A DNA stretch of 64,000 nucleotides, taken from contig NZ_LGUI01000006.1 of the NCBI RefSeq assembly GCF_002891295.1, forward strand, positions 372,001 to 436,000, given 5' to 3'. A model generated the notes under the pieces. The model searched no databases, was not told where the DNA came from, and worked only from the letters and a program-made list of their open reading frames with translations. This DNA comes from Streptomyces eurocidicus (GTDB lineage: Bacteria > Actinomycetota > Actinomycetes > Streptomycetales > Streptomycetaceae). Below are positions 8,207 to 16,639 of this stretch, in pieces. Every line of letters begins with the position of its first letter. The first letter of the stretch is position 1. A program made the translations under genes and the position numbers.

Positions 8207-9307
8207 TCAGGGACTGACGGCGAGGACGATATAGGCCGCCAGGAGGGAGAGGTGCACCCCGCCCTGGAGCGGGGTGGCGCGCCCCGGGATCACCGTGAGG
8301 GTGCCGACGGCGACGGTGAGGGCCAGCAGCACCATGTGGGTCGCGCCCAGGCCGAGGACGAGCGGCCCCTCCAGCCAGACGGAGGCCACCGCGACGGCGG
8401 GGATGGTCAGGCCGATGCTGGCCATGGCCGAGCCGAGGCCGAGGTTGAGGCTGGTCTGGACCCGGTCGCGGCGGGCGGCGCGCACGGCCGCGATCGTCTC
8501 GGGCAGCAGGACCAGCAGCGCGATGACGACACCGACGACGGAGGCGGGCAGCCCGGCGGCGGCCACCCCGGACTCGATGGTGGGCGAGACCCCCTTGGCC
8601 AGGCCGACGACCGCGATCAGCGCGACGGCGAGGAGGCCCAGGCTGGTCAGCGCGGCGCGGGCCGAGGGCGGGTCGGCGTGGTCGTCGGTGTCGATGACCT
8701 CGCCCTCGGCGGTCACGGGCAGGAAGTAGTCGCGGTGCCGGATGGTCTGGGTGGCCACGAACAGCCCGTAGAGGATCAGCGCGGCGACGGCCGCGAAGAC
8801 CAGCTGGGCCGGGGAGAACCGCGGCCCCGGGGTGCTGGTGGTGAAGGTCGGCAGGACCAGGCTCAGGCCGGCGAGCGTGGCCACCGTGCCGAAGGCCGCT
8901 CCCGTGCCCTCGGCGTTGAACACCGCGACCCGGCGCTTGAGCGCTCCCACCAGCAGTGACAGACCGACGATGCCATTACAGGTGATCATCACCGCGGCGA
9001 AGACCGTGTCCCGGGCCAGTGTGCTGCTCTTGTCACCTCCGTCGGCCATCAGCGTCACGATGAGGGCCACTTCGATGATGGTCACCGCGATGGCCAGCAC
9101 CAGCGACCCGAAGGGTTCGCCGACCCGGTGCGCGATCACCTCCGCGTGGTGCACGGCGGACAGCACCGCGGCGGCCAGACAGCAGCTGACCAGCACCACC
9201 ATTCCGGTGGGCAGGGCGCGCCCCCAGGTCAGGGCGAGCACGACGGCCGCCAGGACCGGTGCGAGGGTGGGCCAGTGCCGGGACAGCGAGCGGGGCCGAA
9301 GGTTCAT
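8207..9307 (-). CDS. chaA: Calcium:proton antiporter (CaCA family, ChaA-like)
   Basis: A 366-residue membrane protein with about 11 helices and the two inverted alpha-repeat signatures of cation/Ca2+ exchangers: GEPFGSLVLAIAVTIIEVAL followed by an acidic loop in the first half, and LPETIAAVRAARRDRVQTSL followed by NLGLGSAMASIG in the second half. The Glu residues in these repeats are the expected Ca2+/H+ sites. An acidic loop (DTDDHADPPSA) separates the halves. The ATG at 9307 lies inside a 34-bp palindrome, see the separate entry. It exports Ca2+ (or Na+/K+) in exchange for protons. The symbol is by family resemblance. Confidence 0.85.
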   Translation of the reverse strand: MNLRPRSLSRHWPTLAPVLAAVVLALTWGRALPTGMVVLVSCCLAAAVLSAVHHAEVIAHRVGEPFGSLVLAIAVTIIEVALIVTLMADGGDKSSTLARDTVFAAVMITCNGIVGLSLLVGALKRRVAVFNAEGTGAAFGTVATLAGLSLVLPTFTTSTPGPRFSPAQLVFAAVAALILYGLFVATQTIRHRDYFLPVTAEGEVIDTDDHADPPSARAALTSLGLLAVALIAVVGLAKGVSPTIESGVAAAGLPASVVGVVIALLVLLPETIAAVRAARRDRVQTSLNLGLGSAMASIGLTIPAVAVASVWLEGPLVLGLGATHMVLLALTVAVGTLTVIPGRATPLQGGVHLSLLAAYIVLAVSP

Positions 9308-9336
9308 GGGGCGATCTTCGCAGATTGCCCCATGAA
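9303..9336 (-). promoter_or_regulatory. 34-bp palindrome covering the antiporter start codon, with a 9-codon leader frame
   Basis: TTCATGGGGC (9303-9312) and GCCCCATGAA (9327-9336) are exact complements, and the inner bases ATCT/AGAT pair too, leaving a GCGA-type loop. In the minus-strand transcript the hairpin includes the antiporter ATG. A second ATG in the other arm opens a frame for M-G-Q-S-A-K-I-A-P that ends with TGA overlapping the antiporter start as ATGA. The structure could be a protein-binding operator or an RNA switch over the start codon. Confidence 0.5.
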
Positions 9337-9357
9337 GACCGATTCAGCACACTTGAC

Positions 9358-9392
9358 GGCCCTACGGCATGCCTGGTGGCCCTACGGCATGC
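9358..9392. repeat. Two exact 15-bp direct repeats upstream of the antiporter
   Basis: GGCCCTACGGCATGC occurs at 9358-9372 and again at 9378-9392, a 20-bp period or about two helical turns. The pair sits 50-85 bases upstream of the antiporter start on its promoter side, so it could be a pair of regulator sites on one face of the helix. Confidence 0.5.
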
Positions 9393-9477
9393 TTGACGAC
9401 TCCACGACCGTACTTTCGGACGAGCCGGCCCCATCGCCCGGCCGAGGCGGGGGCGGCGGACGGGGCCGGACCTCCCG

Positions 9478-10428
9478 TCACCCCACGTCGCCCGGCCGCC
9501 CGGACACGACCGGGTGGGCGGGGCCCGGCTTCAGGTCACCGCCCGGCGGCTCCGCTCCGGCGCCTTCCCTGTTCCTGCACGAACCGGCCAGGGACTTGGC
9601 CATGGAGCTCAGGGTCTCGTTGCGCAGGTCGTCGTCCCTGGAGATTCTGGCGGCGAGATAATTGCCGAAATGGAGGTAATGGGTGGTCACCAGCCGGTCC
9701 TGCTGCGCCGTCAGCCGCTTCGAGGTCTCCTGGAACATCCGCAGGAAGATGTACGCCACGAAATTCGTCAGGATGCCGGCGACCGCGCCCACCCCGCCGG
9801 TGATCAGTTTTGCCGAGGTGTCGGCCTCGCCGGATCCGCTGACCTGTTTGAGGCTGTACCCGATGATGACGAAGCCCGACAGGATGCAGAACAGGCCGAA
9901 CAGGAAGATGATGCGCCCTTGCGACAGCGTCTGGCTCTGATGCCGTTTCACCTGTAGCTGGTTCAGCCTGAAGAGCTTGTACGCGAACAGGTCCACGGGC
10001 TGGTGCTCGAAGTCGACGAGGTCCTTCTCGTCGTCGATGTTCTGTATGTCCACCGTCACCTCGCCCGCGGCGGACAGCATGAAGCCGCCCAGCGCCGTGA
10101 CCAGCAGGCTGTACAGCGCGATCGGAACGGTGAGGGGGCGGGTGTCCTTGTCGAGCTTCACATACAGGATGACCATGCCGACGGCGGCCAGGCATCCCAC
10201 GGCCACCAGGGCGACGCCGACGATGAGCCTGCGGGAGCGTCTGTCCTTGAGCCCCGCGCGACGTGCGTCGAGGAGCTCCAGGTGCTCGGACACCCAGGCG
10301 TGCAGCTCCGGGTCCTTCGGGGGTGCGGCCGCCCCGGACCCGTCCGGGAGGTTCCCGGTCCCGGTGTCTTCGGCGGCCCCGGCCGGCGGGAGGTCCCTTC
10401 GCCGTCCCGGCGACCTGAACATGCCCAT
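9478..10428 (-). CDS. Four-helix membrane protein with a TRADD-N-associated-type membrane domain
   Basis: A 316-residue protein. After a Pro/Gly-rich cytoplasmic start come helix 1 (about 67-92), helix 2 (about 98-122), an amphipathic stretch YKLFRLNQLQVKRHQSQTLS, helix 3 (IIFLFGLFCILSGFVIIGYS) and helix 4 (ITGGVGAVAGILTNFVAYIF), then a basic coiled-coil-like stretch FLRMFQETSKRLTAQQDRL. The last two helices with their flanks resemble the membrane module found fused to TRADD-N domains in prokaryotic conflict systems. Here no TRADD-N domain is fused. ATG at 10428 follows GGGAGGG; a GTG lies one codon upstream. The molecular role is unknown. Confidence 0.55.
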   Translation of the reverse strand: MGMFRSPGRRRDLPPAGAAEDTGTGNLPDGSGAAAPPKDPELHAWVSEHLELLDARRAGLKDRRSRRLIVGVALVAVGCLAAVGMVILYVKLDKDTRPLTVPIALYSLLVTALGGFMLSAAGEVTVDIQNIDDEKDLVDFEHQPVDLFAYKLFRLNQLQVKRHQSQTLSQGRIIFLFGLFCILSGFVIIGYSLKQVSGSGEADTSAKLITGGVGAVAGILTNFVAYIFLRMFQETSKRLTAQQDRLVTTHYLHFGNYLAARISRDDDLRNETLSSMAKSLAGSCRNREGAGAEPPGGDLKPGPAHPVVSGRPGDVG

Positions 10429-10770
10429 CACGGCCCTCCCTTCCCCTGGCCGTGCAGGAGGGTAGGTCCCACCATTCTCGTCCGTCCGGCCGGATCCCGC
10501 GATCGCGACGCCCTCCGGCGGGGCCCCTCCGGTTCCCTCGGACCGCCTCCTAGGGCCGCCTCCCAGGGGCTCCCGTCCCGGGTGCCGGGCAGGGCGATGA
10601 CGGGCAGGTCCGCGGCCGGCAGCCGGCCGGGGCGGGGGCCGGCCGTCAGACGTACCGGGCGCCTCACCGCCTCGCCCGAAGGACCGGCCGGACCGGCCGC
10701 CGCGCGGCGGGCCCGCCCGGGTACCTCGTACCCGGGCGGGCCCGCTTCCGTGTGGTCAAGGGGCCGGTGG
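10429..10770. other. Intergenic region with terminator hairpin
   Basis: No gene is supported. It lies between two minus-strand genes and contains the strong hairpin at 10707-10745. The part nearest 10429 must hold the promoter of the four-helix membrane protein gene; no clear -10/-35 pair could be picked out in the GC-rich DNA. Confidence 0.5.
10707..10745 (-). terminator. Strong hairpin terminator after the lipoprotein gene
   Basis: Arms 10708-10724 and 10728-10744 are perfect complements (17 bp, outer part CGGGCCCGCC, inner part CGGGTAC) with a CTC loop, and one more G-C pair extends it. It starts 26 bases after the lipoprotein stop. There is no U-run, as is usual for Streptomyces terminators. 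Confidence 0.8.
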
Positions 10771-11664
10771 TCAGCCGAAGAAGACGGAGGAGACGGTGTT
10801 GTCGAAGCCGATCGCGGCGAGGTCGGCGACGTCTCCGTCGACCACCTTGGACTTGCCGGTGCAGTCGCGCCCGGACCAGATCTTGAGGCTGCCCCGGGCC
10901 TGGAGGGAGGACGCCACGTCGTCGCGCGCGACGTTCTGGCAGCCCTTCCCGGCCAGGCCCTGGGAGGGATCGCCGAAGTTCCGCTCGTCGAAGAGGACGA
11001 CGCTGGCGGCGGGTCCGGGCCGGGAACCGGTGCCGGTGTCCCCGGACCCCGTGCCGGCCTTCTTGCCGTCCGGGGTGACGCCGAACCAGGTGCCCCCGAC
11101 GCCCTGCCCCTTGGTGTCGCCGGGCCGGGTGTCCTTGGCGAAGCGGTAGACCGGCCAGCCGCCGACCGTGACCTGGCGGGTGCCGTCGTCCCGCTTGACC
11201 ACGCCGACCTTCGACTTGTCGACCCCGTCGAGGAAGATCTTGCCGCCGGGCGCGACGACGACCGGCGGCCAGGTGACCGCGCACTCGCCGTTGCACGTGG
11301 ACTTCGACGGGTTCGCCGTGTCCTTGTCGAAGCGGTAGAGGGTGAAGCCCGCGCCGTTGACGACCACGGGGTCGAGCGCTCCGGCCTTGGCCGCGGAGAG
11401 CTGCACCCAGCGGGTCGCCTCGGGCTTCACCGCGGGCTTCCCGGGCTCGTTGGCCCAGTCGCCGGTCCCGGCGGGGGCGTTGTTCTTCTTCGCGGTGCCG
11501 CTGAGGAGGTTCAGGTCCTGCCCGGCGGACTGCCCGGCGCCCGCCGCCGAGGTCGCGGCGGCCGGCGCCGAGGAGTCCTTGTCGTCGCCACCGCCGCAGG
11601 CGGTGAGCAGCAGGGCGCAGGCGGCGGCCGACGTCACGATCGCCACGGTGTGCTTGCGGAACAT
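10771..11664 (-). CDS. Secreted-repeat lipoprotein with a C-terminal beta-gamma-crystallin-like calcium domain
   Basis: A 297-residue lipoprotein: signal peptide with lipobox LLTAC (Cys23), Ser/Ala-rich linker, then two PF03640-type secreted repeats, GFTLYRFDKDT with the cysteine pair around STCNGECAVTWPP, and GWPVYRFAKDT. Residues about 222-297 look like a beta-gamma-crystallin module: VVLFDERNFG, then DDVASS, then LKIWSGRDC, then DNTVSS at the end. DDVASS and DNTVSS both fit the Ca2+ motif (N/D)(N/D)xx(S/T)S. ATG at 11664 follows GGGGGGATC. It probably sits on the outer face of the membrane; the repeats are of unknown function. Confidence 0.8.
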   Translation of the reverse strand: MFRKHTVAIVTSAAACALLLTACGGGDDKDSSAPAAATSAAGAGQSAGQDLNLLSGTAKKNNAPAGTGDWANEPGKPAVKPEATRWVQLSAAKAGALDPVVVNGAGFTLYRFDKDTANPSKSTCNGECAVTWPPVVVAPGGKIFLDGVDKSKVGVVKRDDGTRQVTVGGWPVYRFAKDTRPGDTKGQGVGGTWFGVTPDGKKAGTGSGDTGTGSRPGPAASVVLFDERNFGDPSQGLAGKGCQNVARDDVASSLQARGSLKIWSGRDCTGKSKVVDGDVADLAAIGFDNTVSSVFFG

Positions 11665-11899
11665 GTGAGATCCCCCCTGTCGTGGTGGCCCCGGACCGGA
11701 CCGGCGCCGTCGTCCCCCTGTACGGAGCCGGCTCCGCGAAGTCCTCAGCCGGTTACCGTCCCGGTACACGACACGGACCGGATGCGGACGATGTCGCGGG
11801 GCACGCGTCCTCCGGCTCCTCCCCCGTCTCCCCCGCCCCGGTGGTATACGCCCGCTCCGTCCGGCTCGTGCCGCGCCGGGCACCCGCCGAAGAGAAGGT

Positions 11900-12580
11900 A
11901 TGAACCACATGCACGGCACCCTGCACCGGGCCTCCGGCAGGCTCTTCCCCGGCGGCACCAACCAGTACGGCGCGCTGCCGGCCGCTTTCGTCCTGCTGAC
12001 GGTCGTCACCGGCATCGTGGACGCCGTCAGCTATCTCGGCCTGAACCACGTCTTCGTCGCCAACATGACGGGGAACGTCGTCTTCCTGGGGTTCGCCCTG
12101 GCCGGTGCCGCGAACCTGTCGGCCTGGGCCTCCCTGCTGGCCATCGGCGCCTTCACGGCCGGGGCGTGGACGACCGGCCGGCTGGCGCGGCGCGTCCCGG
12201 ACTCCGGGCGGCTGTTCACGGCCGTCACCGCCGCCCACGCCGTGCTCGCCGTGGCCGCGCTGGCCGTGGCGCTCGTCGCGGGCCACCGGTCGACCGGCGC
12301 GCGGGCGGTGCTCACCGCCCTGCTCGCCCTCGGGATGGGCATGCAGAACGCCGTCGTCCTCAGGCTCGCCGTCCCGGACTTCACCACCACGGTCCTCACC
12401 AGGACCCTCACCGGACTCGCCGCCGACCCGCCGGGCCCCGCCACCACGCGCCGGCTCGTGTCCCTCGCGGCGATGCTCACCGGCGCGCTGTGCGGCACTC
12501 TCCTCCAGCTCGGCCCGGGCCCCGGGGCGGCCCTGGTACCGGTCGTGGCCCTGCTGATCTGCGTGGCGGCGGCCACGTGA
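11900..12580 (+). CDS. DUF1275 (YoaK-family) membrane protein
   Basis: A 226-residue protein with six or seven hydrophobic segments and the family signatures VTGIVDAVSYLGLNHVFVAN, MTGNVVFLGFALAG and LGMGMQNAVVLRLAVPDFTT followed by TVLTRTLTGLA. Start choices are ATG 11900 or ATG 11909; the site GAAGAGAAGG suits either. It is divergent from the lipoprotein gene, with about 235 bases between the starts for both promoters. The function of the family is unknown; a transport role has been proposed from topology only. Confidence 0.85.
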   Translation: MNHMHGTLHRASGRLFPGGTNQYGALPAAFVLLTVVTGIVDAVSYLGLNHVFVANMTGNVVFLGFALAGAANLSAWASLLAIGAFTAGAWTTGRLARRVPDSGRLFTAVTAAHAVLAVAALAVALVAGHRSTGARAVLTALLALGMGMQNAVVLRLAVPDFTTTVLTRTLTGLAADPPGPATTRRLVSLAAMLTGALCGTLLQLGPGPGAALVPVVALLICVAAAT

Positions 12581-12789
12581 GGCCGGCACGGCCGGACGCC
12601 GGGATCCCCGGCCCGCCACGCGACGCCCACGCCGCCCACGCCGCCCTCGGACACCGGGACGGGCCGGATCCCGTCCGCCGAAAGGCCCCGGGCGGCCGCT
12701 TCACGTCCGCCCGGTGGCAGCCTGGGAACGCCGGAGCCCCGCCGCCGGTCCCAGCGCGCCCGGCCCACCGCGCCCGGCCAAACCCGCGC

Positions 12790-15768
12790 TCACCCCACCG
12801 CGCTCGGCCGCCGCTCCCCCGCACTGCCGTCCCGCGCCCCCGGGATGTCCCGCACCCCGCCCCCGGCCGCCAGCCGCTCCTGCAGCCGCGCGTGCCGGAA
12901 CTGGTACACCGCCCCCACCTGCCGCAGCACGCCCCTCGCGTGTGCCTCGGCCAGGAAGCCCATCAGCCGCCAGGGCAGCCGCCCGGTCACCGCCAGCCAG
13001 GCCCGCGCCGTCATCGAGCGGCCCCACGCGGTCACGTAGAGGCAGATCGGACCGGCGGGGAGGGCTATGGCGAAGGCGACGCCCGGGTCGAAGACGCCGA
13101 ACGCCAGCGGCACATAGCCGGACTGAACCCTTCCGTACCGCCAGATGTGCCAGATCAGGAACACGGCGGTCAGCGCCGCGACGACGAGGCTGCGGATCAG
13201 CGCCGCTCTGCGGTCGCCGTGCAGGCTCCCCGCCGGGCTGGTGGCCCGGGTGGCGTCGGCCGGCGCGGACAGCCACCGGCGGAGGCCGGCCGCCAGCCCC
13301 ACGACCAGACCGACCGTCAGCTGGCCGGAGATGGAGTTGTCCAGGGCGTGGGCCGCGAGCACCCGGCGCGGCGCGCGTGCCTGCCACTCCAGGACGGGAC
13401 CGCCCGGGGCGAAGCGCACGGGCGTCGGGGCGAGCTCGCCGGGCGGCGCGTCCGGATCCTCCGCCACGGGCCCGCCCGCCTTCCGTACGGCCGGCAGGTC
13501 GAGGTACCACTCGACCGCCGGGGACTCCCGCACGCCCGTACCGGCCGCCCGGGTCACCCGGCCGTCGCGGAACCCCTTCGAGGAGAGCATGAGCCTGATG
13601 CGGCCCGCGTACCCGGTGCAGGGGGCCGGGGAGCGGGGGCAGTCCACGGCCTTGGTGCGCAGCAGCGCCTCCCAGCGCTCGGCGCCGCCCCGGAGCCTCG
13701 TCCCGTCCCACAGGCGCGGCAGGCCGCCGGCGTCGCGCGTCAGCGCGCCCCGGACCGGCCGGGGGAGCTCGACGTACCGGGCGCCGTCCCGGCGCTGCCC
13801 GTAGCGCCAGCCGTCCGGTGTCTCGGTGTAGCGGGAGCCGTCGGGGGCGACGTGGTGGGTGCCTCCGGCGGGCAGGCCGTGGTGCGCCGAGGCCCTGGCG
13901 ACCGTCACCGCGGCCTGGGCGGCGCCGAACACGGCGCCGGTCGCCAGACCGGCCGCGAGACCGGCCGCGAGCGCCACCGGGACGGTCCGCAGCAGCCGCC
14001 GCAGCTGTGCGGCCGCGGTCCGGCGGGAGGCCCGGAACGCGCGGGACAGGGCGGTCGGGGTGTGCGACATGTCCATGGCCCGGACGAGCGCCGCGCTGGC
14101 GACGCCGAGCAGCACCAGTTGCAGGACGAGGTTCGTCGGGTGCGTCCGGGGGTCCCAGTAGCCGGACTCCCCCGATTCGTGGACGAGCGGGCGGAACGCC
14201 CCGGTGAGGGCACCGAGTCCGGCGAGCGTGGCGAGGCAGGCCAGGACGCGTGGCGCCAGCCGCCGGAGGTCCCCGGCGGCGCCGGGCGCCGTCACGTAGG
14301 AGAGCAGCTGGTGGGCGCCGCCCATGCCGGTGACGAAGGCGGCCGCCTCCAGCCAGAGCAGCGGGGCGCCGGCGTCGGGGGCCACCAGGTAGGAGGCGAA
14401 CAGGGCCACGGGCAGGATCAGCAGGATCCTCGTCAGGGTGCCGAGGCCGCGCGGTGTCCCGGGCGGCAGCTCCCACCAGGCCAGGTCGCGGGTGCCGCGC
14501 CGCTGCATGTGGTGGGCGAGGAAGGCGAGGCGCGCGATCGCCCCGTCCGGGCCGTGGGCCTCCGGGGCGTCGGGGAGGTCGCCGTAGGCGGCGGGCACGA
14601 ACCCGTCGAGGAGGTGCGCCTCCAGTACGGCCGGGTCGGCGAACCGGCGCTCCAGGAGCGTCCGGGGGTCGTTCGGCGTGCCGCTGTGGACGGTGCGTGC
14701 CAGTCCGGCCATCAGCGGGCTGCCGAGCACCGTGCGCAGCGTGCGGCAGACCGCGTCCCTGGGGTCCTGCTCCACCTCGCGCAGGACGGGCGCCCACGCG
14801 GTCTCCGCCGTACACCCCGGGCGCGGCGGCGCGGTGCGGGTGAGATACCCGCCGACGGTCTCCCAGGACAGCGGGCGCAGTTCGACCACGGCGGCGGAGG
14901 TGATCACGTCGGCGGCCGCCACGAGGTCCGCGTAGTCGCGCGCCCGGCAGGTGAGCACCATCGGATCGCCCCGGCCGAGGTCGCGGTTGAGGGCGTGGAC
15001 GGCCTCCGGGCGCACCGGTTCCGGGAGTTCGTCCAGGCCGTCGAGGAGGGGCAGCACCCTGCCGAGTTCGAGCAGCCGGCGGGCCCGGGTGACGCCCGCG
15101 GGGTCCCGGGCGGCCGTGGCCGGGTAGCCCGCGATCAGCCGCTCCTCCAGCCAGTCGGGCAGGCTCCGGGTGCGCGGGTCCCAGGTGGCGAGTCCGAAGA
15201 TCACCGGGACCGGGTCGTCCGGTCCGCGCCCGGCCAGCAGGTCGAGGGCGAGCTGGAGGAGCAGGACCGTCTTCCCCGCGCCGGGCTCCCCCAGCACCAC
15301 GAGGCGCCGGGAGGGCACCAGGGCGTACGTACCGGCCACGTGGCCGAGGTGGCCCGCGAGCGCCGAGGGTCCGTCGGGCGGTCCGGCGGCGCCCGCGGTG
15401 ACATTGGCCCAGTGGTCCGAGAGGTGCGGCTCCGCCGGGGTCCACCGCACCGGCAGGGGTTCCGGGTCCTGAAGGCGGCGCAGCCGGGCCTCGGCCCGCC
15501 ACTGTTCGCCCACCGCCTCGGCCAGGTCGCGGGCGGTCCGGTCGAGGTGCTCGGCGCGGCCGTGCACCGACTCCTCGTCCGCCGCGCCGCGGACGGTCTC
15601 CCGGCCGAGCCCCGCCAAGGAGACCAGCAGGGCGAGGATCGAGGCCGCCTGGTTGCCGAGTTCGAGGCCGCGCGCGGCCACCACGGCGGCGAGCAGCGCC
15701 CCCGTCGCGGCGACGGCCCCCGCCCACCACCACTGCCGCCGGTTCATCCGCCGTACCGCCTTCCGCAC
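12790..15768 (-). CDS. Membrane-anchored NACHT-domain STAND NTPase
   Basis: A 992-residue protein. An N-terminal helix (about 14-31) and a second hydrophobic stretch (43-54) precede a coiled region, then the NACHT NTPase: Walker A GEPGAGKT at 160-167, Walker B LLDGLDE at 241-247, sensor-like VLTCRARDY. After the winged-helix part the C-terminal half has at least six further membrane helices and ends with RQVGAVYQFRHARLQERL, a conserved end in Streptomyces NACHT proteins. Such proteins are signal-transducing ATPases, several of which act in phage defence. Start is GTG 15768; ATG 15747 is a good alternative. No effector domain other than the membrane part is visible. Confidence 0.85.
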   Translation of the reverse strand: MRKAVRRMNRRQWWWAGAVAATGALLAAVVAARGLELGNQAASILALLVSLAGLGRETVRGAADEESVHGRAEHLDRTARDLAEAVGEQWRAEARLRRLQDPEPLPVRWTPAEPHLSDHWANVTAGAAGPPDGPSALAGHLGHVAGTYALVPSRRLVVLGEPGAGKTVLLLQLALDLLAGRGPDDPVPVIFGLATWDPRTRSLPDWLEERLIAGYPATAARDPAGVTRARRLLELGRVLPLLDGLDELPEPVRPEAVHALNRDLGRGDPMVLTCRARDYADLVAAADVITSAAVVELRPLSWETVGGYLTRTAPPRPGCTAETAWAPVLREVEQDPRDAVCRTLRTVLGSPLMAGLARTVHSGTPNDPRTLLERRFADPAVLEAHLLDGFVPAAYGDLPDAPEAHGPDGAIARLAFLAHHMQRRGTRDLAWWELPPGTPRGLGTLTRILLILPVALFASYLVAPDAGAPLLWLEAAAFVTGMGGAHQLLSYVTAPGAAGDLRRLAPRVLACLATLAGLGALTGAFRPLVHESGESGYWDPRTHPTNLVLQLVLLGVASAALVRAMDMSHTPTALSRAFRASRRTAAAQLRRLLRTVPVALAAGLAAGLATGAVFGAAQAAVTVARASAHHGLPAGGTHHVAPDGSRYTETPDGWRYGQRRDGARYVELPRPVRGALTRDAGGLPRLWDGTRLRGGAERWEALLRTKAVDCPRSPAPCTGYAGRIRLMLSSKGFRDGRVTRAAGTGVRESPAVEWYLDLPAVRKAGGPVAEDPDAPPGELAPTPVRFAPGGPVLEWQARAPRRVLAAHALDNSISGQLTVGLVVGLAAGLRRWLSAPADATRATSPAGSLHGDRRAALIRSLVVAALTAVFLIWHIWRYGRVQSGYVPLAFGVFDPGVAFAIALPAGPICLYVTAWGRSMTARAWLAVTGRLPWRLMGFLAEAHARGVLRQVGAVYQFRHARLQERLAAGGGVRDIPGARDGSAGERRPSAVG

Positions 15769-15902
15769 CCCTGCCCGACCGAACGGGTGGGCGATGCGCG
15801 CCGCACCCTTGCTCGATCAGTCAACGACGGTCGGTGCGACTCCGTCACGAAACAGCGGTAAGGCTGACAAATCGCCGAATAGTATCCGTACGGGCGCCGC
15901 CG

Positions 15903-16562
15903 TCACCGGCCCGCGGCTCCCGCCGGGCGGGGGTCCGGCTCCACCACCTGCGCGGCGGCCGGAGCCGGGGCCCGCTCACCGCCCGGTCCGAGCACCGGCG
16001 CCAGCGCGCCCAGCAGGGCTCCGACGCAGACGTCCCGCAGTTCGGCGCGCGAGCACGTCCCGTTCGCCAGCCAGTCCACGGTCAGGGTGCGGACGAACAC
16101 CAGCCAGCTCATCAGCACGGCCGACACCAGCTCCCCGGGCCCCTCCCCCAGGCCGGTGGCGTCGAGCACCCGCCCTCGCAGCACGGCCAGTTCGTCGGAG
16201 ATGATCGTCTGGATCACCTGGTCCCCGGCGAGCTCCCGGTTGGCGGCGAGCACCGTGTGCTTGTTGGCGGCGAAGTAGTCGATGTGGGTGTCGAGCCCGG
16301 CGGCCAGCTGCTCGGCCAGCGGGGCGGAGGCGTCGAACGCGGTCCGGGCGAGCAGCCGGTCGGCGGCCTGCCGGTAGATCGCGGCGAACAGGTCGCGCTT
16401 GCCCGGGAAGTAGCGGTACAGCAAGGCGCGGGAGATGCCCGCCCGTTCGGCGACGTCCTCCATGAGCACTTCTTCGTACGGCTTCGCCGCGAACAGCCGG
16501 GCGCCTGCGTCGAGCAGCTCCTCGCGCCGCTCGTCGGGGCTGAGTCTGCGGCGTGCGGTCAC
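15903..16562 (-). CDS. TetR-family regulator
   Basis: A 219-residue protein from the GTG at 16562. The N-terminal helix-turn-helix is clear: RREELLDAGARLFAAKPYEE, then VLMEDVAERAGISRALLYRYFPGKRDLF with the usual TetR recognition helix. The ligand domain (about 70-195) is all-helical, and a Pro/Ala-rich tail follows. It is divergent from the DUF4345 gene with the palindrome GTAGACACACGTCTAC between them, so autoregulation and control of that neighbour are likely. The effector is unknown. Confidence 0.88.
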   Translation of the reverse strand: MTARRRLSPDERREELLDAGARLFAAKPYEEVLMEDVAERAGISRALLYRYFPGKRDLFAAIYRQAADRLLARTAFDASAPLAEQLAAGLDTHIDYFAANKHTVLAANRELAGDQVIQTIISDELAVLRGRVLDATGLGEGPGELVSAVLMSWLVFVRTLTVDWLANGTCSRAELRDVCVGALLGALAPVLGPGGERAPAPAAAQVVEPDPRPAGAAGR

Positions 16563-16612
16563 GCGCGCCAGGCTACTTGACGGGTCTCGGGCGGCGGTCC
16601 TACCTTCCGTTA

Positions 16613-16628
16613 GTAGACACACGTCTAC
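16613..16628. promoter_or_regulatory. TetR operator palindrome
   Basis: GTAGAC-ACAC-GTCTAC is a perfect 16-bp palindrome lying 51 bases before the TetR start and 12 bases before the DUF4345 start. Its position between the divergent genes makes it the best candidate binding site of this TetR. Confidence 0.7.
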
Positions 16629-16639
16629 AAGCGGGGGTG

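Noticed and set aside
10003..15861. A very long open frame on the plus strand, antisense to four minus-strand genes and across the DUF1275 gene
   Set aside because: It is low-complexity, Arg/Gly/Pro-rich and lacks any domain; long antisense frames are expected in DNA of such high third-position GC.
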